Shown: one piece after another, positions 47,573-56,913 of the stretch | How positions within the stretch are numbered: the stretch's first letter is position 1 | Layout of the letters: the number at the start of each line of letters is the position of its first letter | From: Prevotella nigrescens | Lineage (GTDB): Bacteria > Bacteroidota > Bacteroidia > Bacteroidales > Bacteroidaceae | Assembly (NCBI RefSeq): GCF_031191185.1 | Contig: NZ_CP133465.1 | Span: 64,501-128,500 of the forward strand | Direction: 5' to 3' | DNA length: 64,000 nt | Made by a program: the position numbers and the translations under genes | The notes under the pieces: generated by a model | Databases searched by the model: none | The model's input: the letters and a program-made list of their open reading frames with translations, nothing else | Told to the model about the DNA's origin: nothing

Positions 47573-48508
47573 TTATCTTTTTTCTGCTATTCTTAGTTTT
47601 GCGCTGCGACTTCGTGAATTTCTCTCTTGCTCTTCGTTGCTTGGTACTATCACCTTATTATTTATTAATTTAAATGGTGCATTGATATGTCCAAAAAAGT
47701 CTTGTTCTATCTTACCTTCAATATTTCCCGATTTCATCACATTCTTCACGAGCCGATCTTCTAATGAATGGTAAGTAATAATGGCAATTCTACCACCAGG
47801 CTTCAATACTTCTGACGCACTGTTTAGCATTTCTTTCAAGGCAATCATTTCTTGATTAACCTCTATGCGTAAAGCCTGAAATAGTTTAGCCATCTCTTTT
47901 TTCTCTCGCTCTCGCTTAAAAAGAGGTTCAACAACGGATTGAAGATCCCTTGTTGTAAGTATAGGTGCTTTCTCCCTGCTGTTTACAATCGCTGCAGCAA
48001 CCTTATACGAATTTTTAATTTCTCCATAAAGATAAAACATATCAGCAAGTTGCTGCTCGTCGTATTCTTGTAAAATGTCTGCCGCAGTCTTTTGTGCCCG
48101 TATGTTCATACGCATATCAAGTGGAGCATTAAAGCGGAAAGAAAATCCTCTGAATTCATCGTCGAGATGATGACTGCTAACTCCCAGGTCTCCTAATAAC
48201 CCATCTATTTGTTTTACGCCATAATAGCGTAGCCAATTAGCAAGATACCTGAAGTTAGAACGTACGAATGTAAAGTTTTCTGGTTTCTTGCCATCACTGT
48301 TCAGTTCGTAAATATTCCGTTCAGCATCGGCATCTTGGTCGAAGCTATATAAGTGTCCGTTCTTGCTTAGACGCGAAAGAATTTCTTTGCTATGTCCACC
48401 ACCACCAAAAGTAATGTCTACATAGATGCCATTTGGATTGATGTTCAAACCATTAACACTCTCGTAAAGCAAAACTGGAACATGATATGTCTCAGCGGTT
48501 TTAACCAT
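47573..48508 (-). CDS. rsmH: 16S rRNA (cytosine-1402-N4)-methyltransferase
   Basis: 311 residues; methylates C1402 of 16S rRNA with S-adenosylmethionine. N-terminal HVPVLLYESVNGL and SAM loop DITFGGGGHSKEIL (31-44), then GLLGDLGVSSHHLD and the C-terminal SLEDRLVKN are family signatures. Second gene of the dcw cluster, 11 bp after mraZ. Confidence 0.97.
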   Translation of the reverse strand: MVKTAETYHVPVLLYESVNGLNINPNGIYVDITFGGGGHSKEILSRLSKNGHLYSFDQDADAERNIYELNSDGKKPENFTFVRSNFRYLANWLRYYGVKQIDGLLGDLGVSSHHLDDEFRGFSFRFNAPLDMRMNIRAQKTAADILQEYDEQQLADMFYLYGEIKNSYKVAAAIVNSREKAPILTTRDLQSVVEPLFKREREKKEMAKLFQALRIEVNQEMIALKEMLNSASEVLKPGGRIAIITYHSLEDRLVKNVMKSGNIEGKIEQDFFGHINAPFKLINNKVIVPSNEEQERNSRSRSAKLRIAEKR

Positions 48509-48519
48509 CTCTTTCTAGA

Positions 48520-48993
48520 TTATTTTTCTGTGATGAGTGCCTTTGTTCTTCCCGAATCTCCCATAATAGTTTCTAATGCTTCGCTAAAATCGTCTGGGGC
48601 AAGGAACGCCCCTTCGTCTTCGTTGTTCCAAATCTCAATGCAGTCGTCCATGCCAATGAATTTGATTTGTTGGTTGATGTTAGCCATTTTTAAATATCGT
48701 TTTGGTATCAGGAAACGACCATTTCCATCAAGCACGATAGTTTCAACATCCGATACAAATTGACGATATACCATCTGGTCGCGTTTGTTCCAACGATTTA
48801 GATGATTACGGAGATTATCGAGCATTTTATTCCACACAGACTGAGGGTAGATAACCAGGCAAGGTTGGAAAACATCTTTCTTCATAATCAACGATTCTTC
48901 GCCAGATGTATTCAAAATCTTGCGGAAAGTGGCTGGTAAAAAGGCTCTCCCCTTAGTATCAGTCTTGGCTTCTATACTCCCTAAAAATCGCAT
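48520..48993 (-). CDS. mraZ: transcriptional regulator MraZ
   Basis: 157 residues with two SpoVT/AbrB-like halves (FLGSIEAKTDTKGRAFLPA and ETIVLDGNGRFLIPKRYL). MraZ binds repeats in front of its own operon and modulates the dcw cluster in other bacteria. It is the first gene of this cluster. A -7 box, TAACTTTG, is on the minus strand at 49022-49029, just 29 bp upstream; direct repeats of the MraZ-binding type are not evident to me. Confidence 0.95.
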   Translation of the reverse strand: MRFLGSIEAKTDTKGRAFLPATFRKILNTSGEESLIMKKDVFQPCLVIYPQSVWNKMLDNLRNHLNRWNKRDQMVYRQFVSDVETIVLDGNGRFLIPKRYLKMANINQQIKFIGMDDCIEIWNNEDEGAFLAPDDFSEALETIMGDSGRTKALITEK

Positions 48994-49021
48994 GCGTACT
49001 TTTTATATCTAAAATCCGCTC

Positions 49022-49029
49022 CAAAGTTA
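49022..49029 (-). promoter_or_regulatory. -7 box of the dcw cluster (mraZ)
   Basis: Minus-strand TAACTTTG followed by gagc; no TTG at the usual distance. Confidence 0.5.
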
Positions 49030-49220
49030 AGCAAAATTCCCCACATTCCACCCCTTTGCTCCACAAACTTTGTTTCATTCTCTTATTTTTAATATATTTA
49101 ACGTAAGTGTATTGTATCTGGAAAGCTGAGACGCAACCTGTTTGTCTGTATTTTAATACAGAAATTAATACTATAAGATATTTTTTTTATAAAAAAGTGG
49201 GCTATGTCAAAAGGTTTAAT

Positions 49221-49228
49221 TACATTTG
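49221..49228 (+). promoter_or_regulatory. -7 box of the glycine-lipid genes
   Basis: TACATTTG followed by CAT, 49 bp before the first gene; no clear TTG partner. Confidence 0.5.
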
Positions 49229-49277
49229 CATTCGATTTGAGAACTCGAAGAACTTAGGAAGCACATAGAGACACAGT

Positions 49278-50093
49278 ATGGAAAAGACCATTGATATCCA
49301 AAAGATATTGTACGGGAAGATGGGTTCAAAGGCAAAGTTTGTTCCTCGTTTTCTGATTAATTGGATTAGAAATCTTATCCACGAAGACGAGGTTAATCAA
49401 TTTCTATGGGAGAATAGAGATAAAACTGGTACAGAATGGCTTACCGAATGTGTACACTATCTGCAAATGACACTCGAAATAGAAGGCTTAGAGAATTTAC
49501 CCGATAAAGGCGATGGTAAACTTTATACTTTTGTCTCTAATCATCCTCTTGGCGGACAAGATGGGGTTGCATTAGGTTCTATCATTGGTAAGCATTACGA
49601 TGGAAAATTTCGTTATCTTGTTAACGACCTTCTGTTGAATTTACCAGGTCTTCAACCTGTTAGCATTGGAATAAACAAGACGGGCAAACAAAGTAGAGAC
49701 TTTCCGCGCATGGTAGAAGCGGGATTTAGTAGCAACAACCACATGTTAATGTTCCCTGCGGGATTGAATAGTAGAAAGCAAAATGGTGTGATTTCTGATT
49801 TGCCTTGGAAAAAAACATTTATAACGAAGAGTGTAGAGTACCACAGAGATGTAGTGCCTATCCATTTTAGTGGGCAGAACTCTGAACGATTTTATAGAAT
49901 AGCCCATTTCAGCGATAAATACATAAAGAAAGTAAATCTTGCAATGTTCTTTTTAGTCGATGAAATGTATAAGAATGTTGGTAAAACCTTTCGAGTTAGT
50001 TTTGGAAAACCTATTCCATGGCAAACTTTCGATGATAGGAAAACACCAATAGAATGGGCACAATTCGTAAGAAACAAAGTATATGAACTTTAA
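49278..50093 (+). CDS. glsA: acyltransferase of the PlsC type, probable glycine-lipid O-acyltransferase
   Basis: 271 residues. The acyltransferase core has NHPLGGQDG (about 88-96; the NHxxxxD motif) and FPAGLNSRK (about 158-166). The gene directly precedes a GNAT/hemolysin-like N-acyltransferase (54 bp gap). In Bacteroides thetaiotaomicron the pair GlsB and GlsA makes glycine lipids: GlsB acylates the glycine nitrogen and GlsA adds the second acyl chain by an ester bond. The symbol is given by this pairing and could be too specific. Confidence 0.78.
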   Translation: MEKTIDIQKILYGKMGSKAKFVPRFLINWIRNLIHEDEVNQFLWENRDKTGTEWLTECVHYLQMTLEIEGLENLPDKGDGKLYTFVSNHPLGGQDGVALGSIIGKHYDGKFRYLVNDLLLNLPGLQPVSIGINKTGKQSRDFPRMVEAGFSSNNHMLMFPAGLNSRKQNGVISDLPWKKTFITKSVEYHRDVVPIHFSGQNSERFYRIAHFSDKYIKKVNLAMFFLVDEMYKNVGKTFRVSFGKPIPWQTFDDRKTPIEWAQFVRNKVYEL

Positions 50094-50147
50094 AAGTCCA
50101 TTTGTTCTAAAATAGTGCGAAATGAGCGATGCTACAAAAGCAATGAT

Positions 50148-51164
50148 ATGAAGGAAGAAGAAATTATCCAGCCAGTCAGTAAAGAACTTTTAAAAAGCGA
50201 ACTTACTCCCGACAGATTACTGAGAGTTACAAATAAAAGTCATAATGACATATATGTGTTCTCGGCAATCGATGCGCCAAATTTAATGGACGAAGTAGGA
50301 AGGTTGCGCGAAGAAGCTTTTCGGAATGCCGGTGGAGGTACAGGAAAAGCTAAGGATATCGATGAATTTGATTTAATGCCAGATTGTTGCAAACAACTTA
50401 TAGTCTGGAATCCTGATAATGAAGAGATTATTGGTGGTTATCGATATGTATTTGGTGCTGATTGGAAACTTGGAAAAGACGGGCAGCCTATTCTTGCTAC
50501 CAGCCACATGTTTCATTTTTCTGATAAGTTCCTGAAAGAATATGCTCCTTATACCGTTGAACTGGGGCGTTCTTTTGTATCTTTGGGTTACCAGAATGTT
50601 CGTGAAAACTCTAAAAGTATTTTCGCTCTCGATAATCTTTGGGACGGATTAGGTGCACTTACCGTCTTAAATCCAAATTGTAAATACTTCTTTGGAAAAG
50701 TAACTATGTATCCATCGTATATTCGTAGAGGACGTGATATGATACTTTACTTTCTAAAAAAGTTTTTCGATGATAAGGAAAATCTTATTATTCCGATAAA
50801 ACCGCTTAAAATAGAAACTCCATCTTCCGAATTCGAGTCATTGTTTAATGCTTCCTCTTTCAAAGAAAACTATCGCATATTAAACAGAGAAATTCGTAAG
50901 TTAGGTTTCAATATTCCTCCTTTGGTAAATGCCTATATGAATCTTTCTCCTACAATGAAACTTTTTGGAACAGGCATAAATAATGGGTTTGGAGATGTAG
51001 AAGAGACAGGTATTCTTATTGCCGTTGACGAAATATTCGAGGAAAAACGTGTACGGCATATTGAAAGTTTTGTAAACGCTCACCCCGAAGCTCTCAATAT
51101 AACCAGTGGAGCAAATAATCTAATCTATAAAGAAAAGGATAGTAACTCTGATTTCGATAAATAA
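50148..51164 (+). CDS. glsB: N-acyltransferase for glycine (amino-acid) lipids
   Basis: 338 residues from the ATG at 50148 (MKEEEIIQPVSKELLKSELT); an earlier ATG at 50115 adds eleven residues that look untranslated. The GNAT-like hemolysin/OlsB fold is shown by LMDEVGRLREEAFRNAGGG (in two parts), IDEFDLMPDCCKQLIVWNP and YTVELGRSFVSLGYQ. It uses acyl-ACP to acylate an amino acid, giving the first step of glycine or ornithine lipid synthesis at the membrane. In operon with the PlsC-type gene. Confidence 0.8.
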   Translation: MKEEEIIQPVSKELLKSELTPDRLLRVTNKSHNDIYVFSAIDAPNLMDEVGRLREEAFRNAGGGTGKAKDIDEFDLMPDCCKQLIVWNPDNEEIIGGYRYVFGADWKLGKDGQPILATSHMFHFSDKFLKEYAPYTVELGRSFVSLGYQNVRENSKSIFALDNLWDGLGALTVLNPNCKYFFGKVTMYPSYIRRGRDMILYFLKKFFDDKENLIIPIKPLKIETPSSEFESLFNASSFKENYRILNREIRKLGFNIPPLVNAYMNLSPTMKLFGTGINNGFGDVEETGILIAVDEIFEEKRVRHIESFVNAHPEALNITSGANNLIYKEKDSNSDFDK

Positions 51165-51577
51165 AAATTAGGAATTTATCGTTTCGCTCATTTATATTTT
51201 ATTCAGCGAGAAAATAGAATTGCGTTTTTATTCGGCTGACGGTGATTAATAAGTACAGGAAACCATGTCTTTTTTCCTCATCTTGTTATATACATTTTTT
51301 CTTGCGGAAGAATGTTTTATTATCTTTATGACAAGAGCATTCAGTGCGAATTATATAGTCCTAAAAACTTTAATTACAAATCCCCGAAATTCTAATTATA
51401 ATTTTTGATTTTATAATTAAAATTTCGGGGATTTGTAATAAGAACTTTTCTTCCACTTCCTCGATGATGTTTTCCTTTGTTGTTTGTTTTGTTTTTCGTG
51501 AATATTTTGTTCCGAAAACTTCAAGGGAAAACTCCTTTCAGTTTATCTTCTTTGGGGAAGGATTATTTAGTGCGGTT
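51165..51577. repeat. intergenic region with a very long near-perfect hairpin
   Basis: Between convergent glsB and glnN. Arms at 51373-51401 and 51411-51439 pair over 29 bp with one mismatch (c392/a420 positions), loop of 9 bases. The outer 19 bp (attacaaatccccgaaatt) are perfect. No strong T run follows on either side. A diverged relative of the inner half (ctaattataaaa..aattaaaattttcg) is at 57190-57226. Confidence 0.88.
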
Positions 51578-53770
51578 TTATCGAATAAATAAGAGCTCTC
51601 TATATTTGGGCAACGTCCACATTTCGTCGCTTACAATCAGCTCGAGTTTATCTATCTGATAACGTATTTCCTCCATCTGTGGAACAATGTCATCGTGATA
51701 AGCAATGGCTTTCTCTCGCTGACTATCTATCTTGTTTGCAACTTTTCTTGCCTCGATAAGTTCATCAACTCCTGTCTCTATGGTCTGAATGCGTTCTGCT
51801 ATTTCTTTTAAAATCTTAATATTACGTTTGGTTATGCGTTCGCCTTCCTCTTTTCCAAAGATGTTTATCATGGAGCTTACGTTCTTTGCCAATCTGCTTT
51901 GGTAGTGAGTAACAACAGGAATGATGTGGTTCATTGCCAAATCGCCCATGACGCGTGCTTCTATCTGTATTTTCTTTGTATAGGTTTCCCATTTTACTTC
52001 GTTGCGCGCCTCTAATTCGCTACGAGTCATTACGTTCATTTGCTCGAACATTCGTACGGAATCATCGTGTAAATAGGCATCGAAACATACAGGGCAACTT
52101 GCTTCACAATCCAAACCTCTTTTTGCTGCTTCTTCTTTCCATTCTTCACTATAACCATTTCCATCGAAATGTATAGGTTTGCAAATCTTAATATCTTCGC
52201 GAACAACTTCTATAATAGCACTTGTCTGGTCTTCTCCCCGACTGATTAGTGCATCTACACGTTGTTTAAAGTTTGTCAGAGCTTCTGCAACAGCAGTATT
52301 CAAGACAATAAGTGCCGACGCACAATTGGCTTCTGAACCTACAGCACGCAGCTCGAACCTATTTCCGGTGAAAGCAAATGGCGAAGTACGGTTGCGGTCG
52401 GTATTATCTATCAACAATTCTGGAATTTCAGGAATGTCGAGTTGCATTCCTTGTTTTCCTTTCATGCTGAACAAATTCTTTTTATCGGCTTTTTCTATAT
52501 GTTCCAACAAATCGGAAATTTGCTTACCAAGGAATGATGATATAATGGCTGGTGGTGCTTCATTCGCTCCCAAACGATGGTCGTTTGTAGCACTCATGAC
52601 CGATGCCTTTAATACACCATTATGTTTATAAACTCCCATTAAAGTCTCTACAACGAATACGACGAAGCGTAGATTATCGTTTGCATTTTTGCCATTTTTG
52701 TGTAATAAAATTCCTGTATCGGTAGATAAGCTCCAGTTATTATGTTTTCCTGAGCCATTAATACCGGCAAAAGGTTTCTCGTGCAGTAGCACGCGGAAAC
52801 CATGGCGATGTGCAACTTTCTTCATGACTGCCATTAATAGCATGTTATGGTCTACGGCCAAGTTGCACTCTTCAAAGATAGGTGCAAGCTCAAATTGTCC
52901 CGGTGCAACCTCGTTATGGCGAGTTTTAACAGGAATTCCGAGTTCCAATGCACGTATTTCGAGTTCTTTCATGAATGCTTGCACACGTTCAGGGATAGTC
53001 CCGAAGTAATGGTCTTCCATTTGCTGGTTTTTAGCAGAATCGTGTCCCATTAATGTCCTGCCAGTCAGCATAAGATCAGGACGGGCAAAATAAAGATCCT
53101 CATCGACCAAGAAGTATTCTTGTTCCCAACCTAAATTTGTATGGACCTTTTTTACATCGGAATAGAAATACTGGCAGACTTCTTTGGCTGCATTATCTAC
53201 CGCACGTAAAGAACGTAGCAATGGTGCTTTATAGTCGAGCGATTCTCCTGTGTATGAAATAAAAATTGTAGGGATACAAAGGGTGTCGTCTATGATGAAA
53301 ACCGGACTTGTTGGATCCCAAGCCGAATAACCTCGTGCTTCAAATGTGTTGCGAATACCACCAGATGGAAAAGAGCTGGCGTCAGGTTCTTGTTGTACAA
53401 GTAATTTTCCTGAAAATTCTTCAATCATTCCGCCTTTACCATCAGGTTCTATAAACGAATCATGTTTTTCTGCGGTCCCTTCTGTTAATGGTTGAAACCA
53501 ATGCGTATAATGTGTGACACCATTATCTTCCGCCCATTTTTTCATTCCGTTGGCTACGCCATCAGCAATGGAACGGTCAAGACGTTCGCCATTTTCCATA
53601 ACATCCATCATTTTGTTGAAAATGTCTATCGGAAGATATTTAAACATCTTTTCGCGGTTAAACACATATTTTCCGAATAATCCTGATGGACGCTGCTCTT
53701 TTGGAATTTCTAACTCTACGGGACGTTTTCTAAAAGCCTCTTTTACTACCTCAAATCTTAAGTTATCCAT
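51578..53770 (-). CDS. glnN: glutamine synthetase type III
   Basis: 730 residues, the large GSIII form known from Bacteroides and Prevotella. It joins ammonia and glutamate with ATP. Signature segments: NLGWEQEYFLVDEDLY, KTRHNEVAPGQFELAPIFE, NGSGKHNNWSLST and NRTSPFAFTGNRFELRAVGS. The C-terminal helical part (about 560-730) is the GSIII-specific extension. It has its own promoter (53803-53833). Confidence 0.97.
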   Translation of the reverse strand: MDNLRFEVVKEAFRKRPVELEIPKEQRPSGLFGKYVFNREKMFKYLPIDIFNKMMDVMENGERLDRSIADGVANGMKKWAEDNGVTHYTHWFQPLTEGTAEKHDSFIEPDGKGGMIEEFSGKLLVQQEPDASSFPSGGIRNTFEARGYSAWDPTSPVFIIDDTLCIPTIFISYTGESLDYKAPLLRSLRAVDNAAKEVCQYFYSDVKKVHTNLGWEQEYFLVDEDLYFARPDLMLTGRTLMGHDSAKNQQMEDHYFGTIPERVQAFMKELEIRALELGIPVKTRHNEVAPGQFELAPIFEECNLAVDHNMLLMAVMKKVAHRHGFRVLLHEKPFAGINGSGKHNNWSLSTDTGILLHKNGKNANDNLRFVVFVVETLMGVYKHNGVLKASVMSATNDHRLGANEAPPAIISSFLGKQISDLLEHIEKADKKNLFSMKGKQGMQLDIPEIPELLIDNTDRNRTSPFAFTGNRFELRAVGSEANCASALIVLNTAVAEALTNFKQRVDALISRGEDQTSAIIEVVREDIKICKPIHFDGNGYSEEWKEEAAKRGLDCEASCPVCFDAYLHDDSVRMFEQMNVMTRSELEARNEVKWETYTKKIQIEARVMGDLAMNHIIPVVTHYQSRLAKNVSSMINIFGKEEGERITKRNIKILKEIAERIQTIETGVDELIEARKVANKIDSQREKAIAYHDDIVPQMEEIRYQIDKLELIVSDEMWTLPKYRELLFIR

Positions 53771-53802
53771 ACTTATTTTTCTTTTAGCAAGTCATTATGA
53801 TG

Positions 53803-53833
53803 CAAAAATAACCATTTAGTCGGAGTTTGCAAA
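53803..53833 (-). promoter_or_regulatory. promoter of glnN
   Basis: Minus strand TTTTG with TTG at 53830-53832, 19 bases, TATTTTTG (53803-53810), then CATCAT. Consensus match 33 bp before the start codon. Confidence 0.75.
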
Positions 53834-54087
53834 ATAATTATAATATTTTGATGGCTTTTTATAATAGAAAATAAGATAGGTCATTTTTATTTATTGTTCT
53901 TTGTATAAAAGAGGCGGTAGTTATATAATCTTTAAGAGTGTTCCTGCAATATGGGGTAAGGCTATATTTCGTTTTGGTTGGAGTGTGTTGTATATGTAAT
54001 TCTGCTTCTACAAAATCTATATGATTTTCCATTATATATATTAATGTGTATTACTCTTCATTCTATTTTCTGAATTATAATTTTGAA

Positions 54088-54275
54088 TAAAAAAATAGCC
54101 TATATTTACTCACGCAAACATAGGCCTTGCCACTTAACTAAATAACTCAAAAAATTACTTGACTCAATTCTCATCAGTGCATCTTCTCACGAAGACATAC
54201 TAACTAACATTTGTTTGACTATTAACTTACTAATAACTATTTTGTATATTTGTAATCAAGATTTATCTCATAAGA
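54088..54275 (-). ncRNA. candidate small transcript with own promoter and terminator
   Basis: Starting about 6 bases after the TACCTTTG box and ending at a rho-independent terminator (stem gcctat/ataggc with inner ttt/aaa at 54098-54125, then a run of seven T on the minus strand at about 54090-54096). Length about 185 bases. It includes a tight hairpin tcttc-gtga-gaaga near the middle. It carries a 22-codon frame (see next entry), so it could be a regulatory RNA, a leader-peptide attenuator or both. It reads toward glnN, but glnN has its own promoter 250 bp further on. Confidence 0.6.
54106..54174 (-). CDS. 22-residue open frame ending inside the terminator hairpin
   Basis: ATG at 54174, stop TAA at 54106-54108. 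The translated product has 22 residues, beginning MRIESSNFLS, followed by YLVKWQGL and CLRE. Its last codons form the 5' arm and loop of the terminator, so translation to the stop would disturb the stem. This could be a leader peptide or chance; no family is recognised. Confidence 0.3.
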   Translation of the reverse strand: MRIESSNFLSYLVKWQGLCLRE

Positions 54276-54280
54276 TGGTG

Positions 54281-54311
54281 CAAAGGTATAGATAAAAAAA
54301 AGTATTACCAA
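54281..54311 (-). promoter_or_regulatory. promoter of the small transcript
   Basis: Minus strand TTG (54309-54311), 20 bases, TACCTTTG (54281-54288), then CACC. A complete match, the same extended form as the tRNA-Glu promoter. Confidence 0.8.
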
Positions 54312-54580
54312 CTATTTAGACGTCTTTTTTTTATGGAATTATGAAATTTTATGACTATAATTTTGACTCAAACGATGTTTTTGTTCTCTATTTCTAATAA
54401 ATATAGCTGCATTTACCATTATTTACTATCTTCTAATGCTGATATGTTCTCTTTTTCTTGTAACCTTTGTGGAATATCTATGACAAAAGTATTATTATAT
54501 GAAGGCTTTTTAGATGTTTCGAGACGTTTACGTGTAGATGATTTCACCTTGTTACAAGGACTTTTAAGTACAAAAGACAA
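54312..54580. other. gap beside helicase gene, no credible gene
   Basis: AT-rich. A 92-codon plus-strand frame at 54351-54629 runs into the helicase gene and looks random in composition. Confidence 0.4.
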
Positions 54581-56743
54581 TTATTTTGTCTTTTCTTTCT
54601 CCGCCAAAACTAAAGTAATATCGTTGTAAGTTACATCGGGCGGGCATGCATCTTTAATATATTTTATACCTTCGTTGGGCGGAAGATTATTTGCTATGTG
54701 CCGAATGGTTGTTATTTTCTTTTCTTCTACAAAGTCGGTGGCTTGTAAATCACCACTTCTGACATACTTTGCAATATGATTTACGATAGTCTGCAGCGTT
54801 AGACCGCGTTCTTTAGCAATGGCTTTTAGGTTCATTCCTGCCTTATAAAGTTTGTAGCTTATGGTATGTGTGGCTTCTTTTTCCTTTTTATCAGCCTTTG
54901 TTTTACGTTTTTTATTGCGTTGTTTTGCTACATTTTCATCGCCCATTGATATTAAAATAGCCTCTTGTTTGCATTTAAGATAATGACTTGTGCTAAAGTC
55001 TTCCGTCATCATATCTTCCAACAACAATAATTTTGCTATTCTATTTTGTTCAAGATCAGCAATATTGTTGTCTATGCGTTTAATTGCTTCTTTGTTTTTA
55101 CTTTCAATTCCTTTGGTTTGTTCTATCTGTTCTGGAAATATATTCGAAAGCTCATTGTAAAAATATTGTGCACTGTTCTTTATTCTATTTAGAAATTCTG
55201 GATTATGTAGTTCTGCTGTTGGAATACCTTTTATGAATAGTGTCCATTTCGTAGAAACGTTGAGAATGCGTTTTTGTAAATCTGTAAGTGTTGTTTGATG
55301 AAGTGCAATTAGTTTGGCGTGCTTATGAAAATATTCTACTAAAGTTCTAAAAAGAGCTGATTCGGCAGTAAATATTTCGTTAAAGTTGAATAATTCCAGC
55401 AGCATCAACCTGTAATATTCTTCTTTTAGCAATGGTAAATTCTTGATGCTTTCAACAGCCCGCATATTTTGTTGAGCAATATAGCTATCTACTCTTGCAT
55501 CGTTGATAACTGCATTTTTGTTTAGTGTTGAAGCTAACACTAAACCTTCTAACGAACGGCATCTACTTAATGCAACATAAACTTGTCCAGATGCAAAAGC
55601 TTGTTGTGCATCTATTATTGCATGTTCAAAAGTAAGTCCTTGGCTTTTATGAATGGTGATAGCCCATGCCAATCGTAATGGATATTGTGTGAAAGTTCCT
55701 AATACTTCGCCTTCTATTTGTTTCGTTTGTTCGTTGAGCGTGTAACGCGTGTTTTCCCAAGTTTGTGGTTCAACTTCTATTGCTTCGTCCTCGTTTGGAC
55801 AAGTTACTACGATTTTCTCTTTATCAATATAAGTAATTCTCCCAATTTTGCCGTTATAATATCTTTCGGAACGGTCGTTATGTATAAACATTACTTGTGC
55901 GCCACACTTTAATGTCAATTCATAGTCGGCTGGATAACTATTTTCGGGAAACTGTCCTTCTGTTCGTGCGCAAAATTTATATGCTTTCTCTTTAATCTGT
56001 TCTAATTGTCTATCGTTTATATTATCGGCAATGCGATTGTGAGTTGTCAGATGTATGTAATCGCTATTTTTGCCGGGATTGAAATTTGCTTGATAACGTT
56101 TATTTAAAATTTCAAAATCGTTGTCGGTTACATTGCCATTTCTAAAATGGTTCAATATGTTTATAAAAACTTCGTCTTGTTGTCTGAAAACTTTTGTCAG
56201 TTCTATTGTTACATATTGTGTACTTTGCAGTGCTTTGGAATCGAAGAAATAAGGTGTATTGTAATAGCGACTTAATAGTTTTTCTTCTTCCGGTTTCACT
56301 ATAGGTGTAAGTTGTTGTAAATCTCCAATCATTAAAAGTTGCACTCCGCCAAATGGTTTGTTATGTTCTCTGAAGCGACGAAGTATTGAATCGATAGCAT
56401 CGAGAATGTCAGCGCGAACCATACTTATCTCATCAATAATGAGCAAATCGAGCGTTCGCATAATTTGTCGCTTCTGTTTGCTATATTCAAAGCGTGGTTT
56501 TACCATACTTTCGGGAACGAAAGGCGACAGGGGGAGCTGGAAAAAGGAATGAATGGTTACACCATTCGCATTAATGGCAGCAACTCCAGTAGGTGCTACC
56601 ACTATCATTCGTTTCGTGCTGTGTTGTTTTATTGCACGTAGAAAGGTTGTTTTTCCCGTGCCTGCCTTTCCTGTTAGGAAAATGCTGATGCCTGTGTGTT
56701 CTACAAAATCCCATGCATTGCGCAATTCGGTGTTCTTTTCCAT
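54581..56743 (-). CDS. Pif1-like superfamily 1 helicase with C-terminal helix-turn-helix
   Basis: 720 residues. Walker A GKAGTGKTTF (about 25-34), Walker B LLIIDEISMV (about 100-109), GDLQQLTPIV (motif III) and the C-terminal helicase part YPLRLAWAITIHKSQGLTFE (about 350-372) and YVALSRCRSLEGL are those of the Pif1/RecD group. The last 120 residues include a Lys-rich linker and an HTH_40-type helix-turn-helix (YKAGMNLKAIAKERGLTLQT) as in RQC-like tails. Likely unwinds DNA in repair or replication restart; substrate not known. No partner gene is adjacent. Confidence 0.87.
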   Translation of the reverse strand: MEKNTELRNAWDFVEHTGISIFLTGKAGTGKTTFLRAIKQHSTKRMIVVAPTGVAAINANGVTIHSFFQLPLSPFVPESMVKPRFEYSKQKRQIMRTLDLLIIDEISMVRADILDAIDSILRRFREHNKPFGGVQLLMIGDLQQLTPIVKPEEEKLLSRYYNTPYFFDSKALQSTQYVTIELTKVFRQQDEVFINILNHFRNGNVTDNDFEILNKRYQANFNPGKNSDYIHLTTHNRIADNINDRQLEQIKEKAYKFCARTEGQFPENSYPADYELTLKCGAQVMFIHNDRSERYYNGKIGRITYIDKEKIVVTCPNEDEAIEVEPQTWENTRYTLNEQTKQIEGEVLGTFTQYPLRLAWAITIHKSQGLTFEHAIIDAQQAFASGQVYVALSRCRSLEGLVLASTLNKNAVINDARVDSYIAQQNMRAVESIKNLPLLKEEYYRLMLLELFNFNEIFTAESALFRTLVEYFHKHAKLIALHQTTLTDLQKRILNVSTKWTLFIKGIPTAELHNPEFLNRIKNSAQYFYNELSNIFPEQIEQTKGIESKNKEAIKRIDNNIADLEQNRIAKLLLLEDMMTEDFSTSHYLKCKQEAILISMGDENVAKQRNKKRKTKADKKEKEATHTISYKLYKAGMNLKAIAKERGLTLQTIVNHIAKYVRSGDLQATDFVEEKKITTIRHIANNLPPNEGIKYIKDACPPDVTYNDITLVLAEKEKTK

Positions 56744-56877
56744 TATTTTGTGGTATGGATATTATTCAGCAAATTTAAGAAAAAAGTATAAGAACAGCAA
56801 ATTTGTATTGACGAAAATCAATTAAATTGATGAATGATAATAAAACAGCTAATATTGTTTATTCTCATCTTTATTTC

Positions 56878-56908
56878 TTGTCTAAAATGCGATATGCTTG
56901 TACCTTTG
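56878..56908 (+). promoter_or_regulatory. promoter of a second candidate small RNA
   Basis: TTG (56878-56880), 20 bases, TACCTTTG (56901-56908), then CAC. Perfect consensus with no protein gene downstream on this strand. Confidence 0.8.
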
Positions 56909-56913
56909 CACAC

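Noticed and set aside
54351..54629. 92-codon plus-strand frame next to the helicase
   Set aside because: Overlaps the helicase 3' end on the other strand, no promoter or family features.
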